Part shown: positions 61,495 through 64,000 of the stretch, piece after piece
Layout of the letters: each line of letters starts with the position of its first letter
How positions within the stretch are numbered: position 1 is the first letter of the stretch
Made by a program: the position numbers and the translations under genes
Assembly (NCBI GenBank): GCA_017464025.1
Contig: JAFUEI010000001.1
Coordinates: forward strand, 1-64,000
DNA: 64,000 bases
Reading direction: 5' to 3'
DNA from: Paludibacteraceae bacterium
GTDB taxonomy: Bacteria; Bacteroidota; Bacteroidia; Bacteroidales; Paludibacteraceae
Notes under the pieces: model-generated
Seen by the model: the letters and a program-made list of their open reading frames with translations, nothing else
The model's database searches: none
What the model was told of the DNA's origin: nothing

Positions 61495-61526
61495 CAAAGT
61501 TACGAAAATGTTTCGAAAACGGCAAA
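61495..61526 (-). promoter_or_regulatory. Promoter of nadB
   Basis: On the minus strand TTTG (61526-61523), 20 nt, TAACTTTG (61502-61495). The dispersed repeat begins 5 nt upstream at 61531. Confidence 0.8.
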
Positions 61527-61530
61527 AAGG

Positions 61531-61612
61531 TGAAGGAGAGTTTAGGCGGGCGTATGGTCGGGGTGCTCGGGACGGGCACCCGACCTCAGCCACGCCTCGA
61601 CGAAGCGGGTCT
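61531..61612. repeat. Dispersed hairpin repeat, copy 2 (upstream of nadB)
   Basis: 82 bp, identical to 36370-36452 except for one missing C in the hairpin arm. It has the same orientation relative to the downstream minus-strand gene as copy 1. The 380-bp gap 61441-61820 otherwise holds the nadB promoter and the ackA terminator. Confidence 0.9.
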
Positions 61613-61753
61613 CCGGTGAAGACCCGCAGAACTACGAAATGAGTGGGAGTACAGGGAGAGCGTGACAGTGACAGGGATATGCAACGCATCAGGCTGATGC
61701 GTATTCCTTCTCGTAGCGATGTGCTGTAGGTGCGTCTCTATGTGTGAGTATGC

Positions 61754-61792
61754 GGAAAAACGAGTAGAGCCGTTTGGTGTTCAAACGGCTCT
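61754..61792 (-). terminator. Terminator of pta-ackA
   Basis: GTAGAGCCGTTTG (61762-61774) pairs perfectly with CAAACGGCTCTAC (61780-61792), loop GTGTT. On the minus strand it is followed by TCGTTTTT (to 61754). Confidence 0.85.
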
Positions 61793-61820
61793 ACGGTTGC
61801 AGTTTTTGCGGCGGGGCGGA

Positions 61821-63011
61821 TTACACCAGTGCCGCGGTGTCGGAGGCTATCATCAGCTCCTCGTCGGTTGGTATGACACACACGGTGACCTTGCTGTCTT
61901 TGGTGGAGATGACGGCTTCTTTGCCGCGGCAGCCGTTGGCGTTTTCGTCAAGCTTGATGCCGAGATAGGCGAGTCCTTTCACGATTTCGGCGCGGATATA
62001 GGTGTCGTTTTCGCCGATGCCACCGGTGAAGACGATAGTGTCCACGCCGTTCATGGCGGCCGTGTAGGCGCCGATGTACTTGATGACGCGGTAGATGAAC
62101 ATCTTTCGTGCCAGGTCGGCGCGTTTGTTGCCTTGTTGTATGGCGGCGTCGATGTCGCGTGCGTCGCTGCTGACGCCGCTGACGCCGAGCAGACCGGATT
62201 TCTTGTTCACGAGGTTGGCGAAGGCGGCGGTGTCTAAGTGCTCTTTGTCCATGATGAAGGTGGCGGCTCCGAGGTCGAGGTCGCCGGCGCGTGTACCCAT
62301 GACGAGGCCTTCCACGGGTGTCAGTCCCATGGAGGTGTCCACCGACTCGCCGTATTTGACGGCTGCGCAGCTGCCGCCGTTGCCGATGTGTGCGGTCACA
62401 ATCTTCTGCTGTTTCTTGTCGGTGCCGAGAAATTCGCATACGCGTGCGGAGACGTAGCGGTGGGAGGTGCCGTGGAATCCGTAGCGCCGGATGGCGTATT
62501 TCTCGTACAGCTCGTAGGGGATGGCATACATGTAGGCGTAGTCGGGCATTGTCTGGTGGAAGGCGGTGTCGAAGACGGCCACTTGGGGCACGCCGGGCAG
62601 CGACTGCTCGATGGCGCGGATGCCCTTGAGGTTGGCGGGGTTGTGAAGGGGGGCGAGGTCAACGCACTCTTCTATCTGTTTGATTACTTCGGGTGTGATG
62701 AGCACCGACTTGTTGAACTTCTCTCCGCCGTGTACGACGCGGTGTCCTACGGCATTGATTTCGTTGAGGCTCTTGATGCATCCCAGTTTGGCGTCGGTGA
62801 GAGTTTGCAGGATAAGTTCGATGCCGACGGTATGCTCGGGCATCTCTTTGTCTATCTGTACTTTTTCTCCGTTCGGGAGTTTGACGAGCAGGAAGGAGTC
62901 TTTCAGACCGATTTTCTCTACACCGCCCTGGGCGATGACTTGTTTGGTCTCCATCTCGAACAGTTTGTACTTGATGGAGGATGAACCGCAGTTCAGAACT
63001 AAGATTTTCAT
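61821..63011 (-). CDS. ackA: Acetate kinase
   Basis: This 396-aa enzyme makes ATP and acetate from acetyl phosphate, the last step of acetate fermentation. The N-terminal signature MKILVLNCGSSSIKYKLF and the second signature VGHRVVHGGEKF are present. The catalytic region includes VFDTAFHQTMPDYAYMYAIPYELYEKYAIRRYGFHGTSHRYV and AHIGNGGSCAAVKYGESVDTSMGLTPVEGLVMGTRAGDLD. The C-terminal VFTGGIGENDTYIRAEI closes the ATPase fold. It starts 2 bp after the end of pta, forming the usual pta-ackA operon. Confidence 0.97.
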   Translation of the reverse strand: MKILVLNCGSSSIKYKLFEMETKQVIAQGGVEKIGLKDSFLLVKLPNGEKVQIDKEMPEHTVGIELILQTLTDAKLGCIKSLNEINAVGHRVVHGGEKFNKSVLITPEVIKQIEECVDLAPLHNPANLKGIRAIEQSLPGVPQVAVFDTAFHQTMPDYAYMYAIPYELYEKYAIRRYGFHGTSHRYVSARVCEFLGTDKKQQKIVTAHIGNGGSCAAVKYGESVDTSMGLTPVEGLVMGTRAGDLDLGAATFIMDKEHLDTAAFANLVNKKSGLLGVSGVSSDARDIDAAIQQGNKRADLARKMFIYRVIKYIGAYTAAMNGVDTIVFTGGIGENDTYIRAEIVKGLAYLGIKLDENANGCRGKEAVISTKDSKVTVCVIPTDEELMIASDTAALV

Positions 63012-63013
63012 GG

Positions 63014-64000
63014 TTATCCAATGGCTTGATTAGCTGTTATTATTATCATTTCGACGATATCCTGTACCTTGCAGCCTCGGCTCAGGTCGTTAACGGGTGC
63101 GGCTATGCCTTGCAGGATAGGTCCGATGGCGTTGGCGCCGGAGAATCGCTCCACCAGCTTGTATCCGATGTTGCCGGCCTGCAGGTCGGGGAAGACGAGC
63201 ACGTTGGCTTTTCCGGCCACCTTGCTGCCGGGGGCTTTCAGTGCGCCCACTTTCTCTACGAGAGCGGCGTCGGCCTGCAGCTCGCCGTCGAGGGCGAGTT
63301 CGGGAGCCAACTCATGGGCGATGCGGGTTGCTTCGGTCACCTTGTCTATCAGTTCGTGTTTCGCGCTGCCTTTCGTGGAGAACGACAGCATCGCCACGCG
63401 CGGCTCTATCTGTGCCAGCGTGCGTGCGGTCTCGGCGGTTGAGACGGCTATCTGCGCGAGCTCTTGTGCGTTGGGGCAGGGGTTTACGGCGCAGTCGGCG
63501 AACACGAGGAAGCCCTGCTCGCCCAGTTGGGTGGCGGGGGTGAACATCAGGAAGGCTCCGCTCACGATGCCCACGCCCGGTTTGGTCTTCAGAATCTGGA
63601 AGGCGGGCCGTATGGTGTCGGCCGTTGTGCCCCGTGCGCCGGCCAGCTCGCCGTCGGCGTCGCCGTTCTTTATCATCAGACAGCCCAGATACAGCGGGTC
63701 TTGCGCTTTCTTGACCGCCTCTTCTTGGGTCATGCCCTTGGCTTTGCGCAGTTCATACAGCAGTTGTGCGTATTGGGGCATCCGCTGGTCGGTCTTCGGG
63801 TTGAAGATGTCGGCCTCCTTGATGTGGCTGTAGCCTTTCTCCTCTGCCATGCGGTTGATTACTTCCGGATCGCCGATGAGGGTGAGCCGGGCTATCTTCT
63901 GTTCCAACACGATGTTGGCGGCTTCGAGCGTACGCGGCTCGTCGCCTTCGGGAAGCACGATGCGCTGCGGTTGTGCGATGGCGCGTGCTTTCATCTGACT
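63014..64000 (-). CDS. pta: Phosphate acetyltransferase, 5' end outside window
   Basis: 329 codons are visible. This enzyme converts acetyl-CoA to acetyl phosphate for AckA. Family blocks are QRIVLPEGDEPRTLEAANIV, LGCLMIKNGDADGELAGARGTTADTIRPAFQIL, FLVFADCAVNPCPNAQELAQIA, ARVAMLSFSTKGSAKHE (as PRVAMLSFSTKGSAKH), and VLVFPDLQAGNIGYKLVERFSGANAIGPILQGIAAPVNDLSRGC. The frame is open to the last base. The Met at 63994 falls within the usual N-terminal helix, so the real start probably lies a few codons beyond the window. It is the short form of Pta without the N-terminal regulatory domain. Confidence 0.93.
   Translation of the reverse strand, partial: SQMKARAIAQPQRIVLPEGDEPRTLEAANIVLEQKIARLTLIGDPEVINRMAEEKGYSHIKEADIFNPKTDQRMPQYAQLLYELRKAKGMTQEEAVKKAQDPLYLGCLMIKNGDADGELAGARGTTADTIRPAFQILKTKPGVGIVSGAFLMFTPATQLGEQGFLVFADCAVNPCPNAQELAQIAVSTAETARTLAQIEPRVAMLSFSTKGSAKHELIDKVTEATRIAHELAPELALDGELQADAALVEKVGALKAPGSKVAGKANVLVFPDLQAGNIGYKLVERFSGANAIGPILQGIAAPVNDLSRGCKVQDIVEMIIITANQAIG

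Overview
The window is a chromosomal segment from a GC-rich member of the Bacteroidales (Bacteroidaceae/Prevotellaceae-like). The evidence is a SusC/SusD pair, a fused SecDF, a 'putative porin', DUF5686 and Dabb proteins, and secreted proteins with Bacteroidetes-type C-terminal tails. Many promoters also match the Bacteroidetes pattern: TTTG, about 20 nt, then TAnnTTTG. I cannot name a species from the sequence alone.

Layout. 1-8.0 kb (+): the 3' part of a polysaccharide-utilisation-type locus (propeller-like secreted protein, SusC, SusD, surface lipoprotein). 8.1-10.7 kb (+): a NamZ-type exo-N-acetylmuramidase overlapping a sodium:solute symporter. 11.0-15.3 kb (+): secDF and mdh. 15.3-19.5 kb (-): mrp/apbC, trmB, tRNA-Met(CAT) and metG. 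19.6-25.0 kb: envelope proteins of mostly unknown function, including a porin whose mRNA looks leaderless. 25.1-33.8 kb (+): clpC, trxA, a DUF975 membrane protein, a large Ig-like secreted protein, a sufS-type cysteine desulfurase and an MFS transporter. 34.0-36.2 kb (-): galK-galM.

36.4-40.6 kb is an AT-rich accessory island on the minus strand. It holds a cassette of overlapping small genes (a 49-aa protein, a retropepsin-like aspartic protease, an HTH plus PD-(D/E)XK-like nuclease), a 216-bp nested fold-back sequence, and a beta-class DNA methyltransferase. Upstream of the cassette lie three decayed genes: a truncated dam-like gene and two frameshifted small genes. Core genes resume with tRNA-Glu and rpsT, an AraC regulator, and a minus-strand run of rbfA, a LolC/E-like permease, a lipoprotein, xerD and a DUF5686 protein. 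rpmH follows. 48.3-52.7 kb carries a 1445-aa membrane-anchored P-loop NTPase of unknown family with a STAND/helical-repeat architecture. It is one of the two best candidates for an undescribed, possibly defensive, system. A secreted pectate-lyase-like enzyme follows.

55.0-59.3 kb is a second AT-rich island: an AlbA_2/GHKL-type regulator with in-frame tandem repeats, an orphan 3' fragment of a paralogue, a lipoprotein, an unknown protein and a BspA-like leucine-rich-repeat protein. It ends at a 30-bp tRNA 3' fragment. The window closes with a Dabb protein, nadB, ackA and the start-truncated pta, all on the minus strand.

An 82-83 bp hairpin-containing sequence occurs twice, at 36370 and 61531. 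In both places it sits directly upstream of the -33 box of a minus-strand promoter (galK, nadB).
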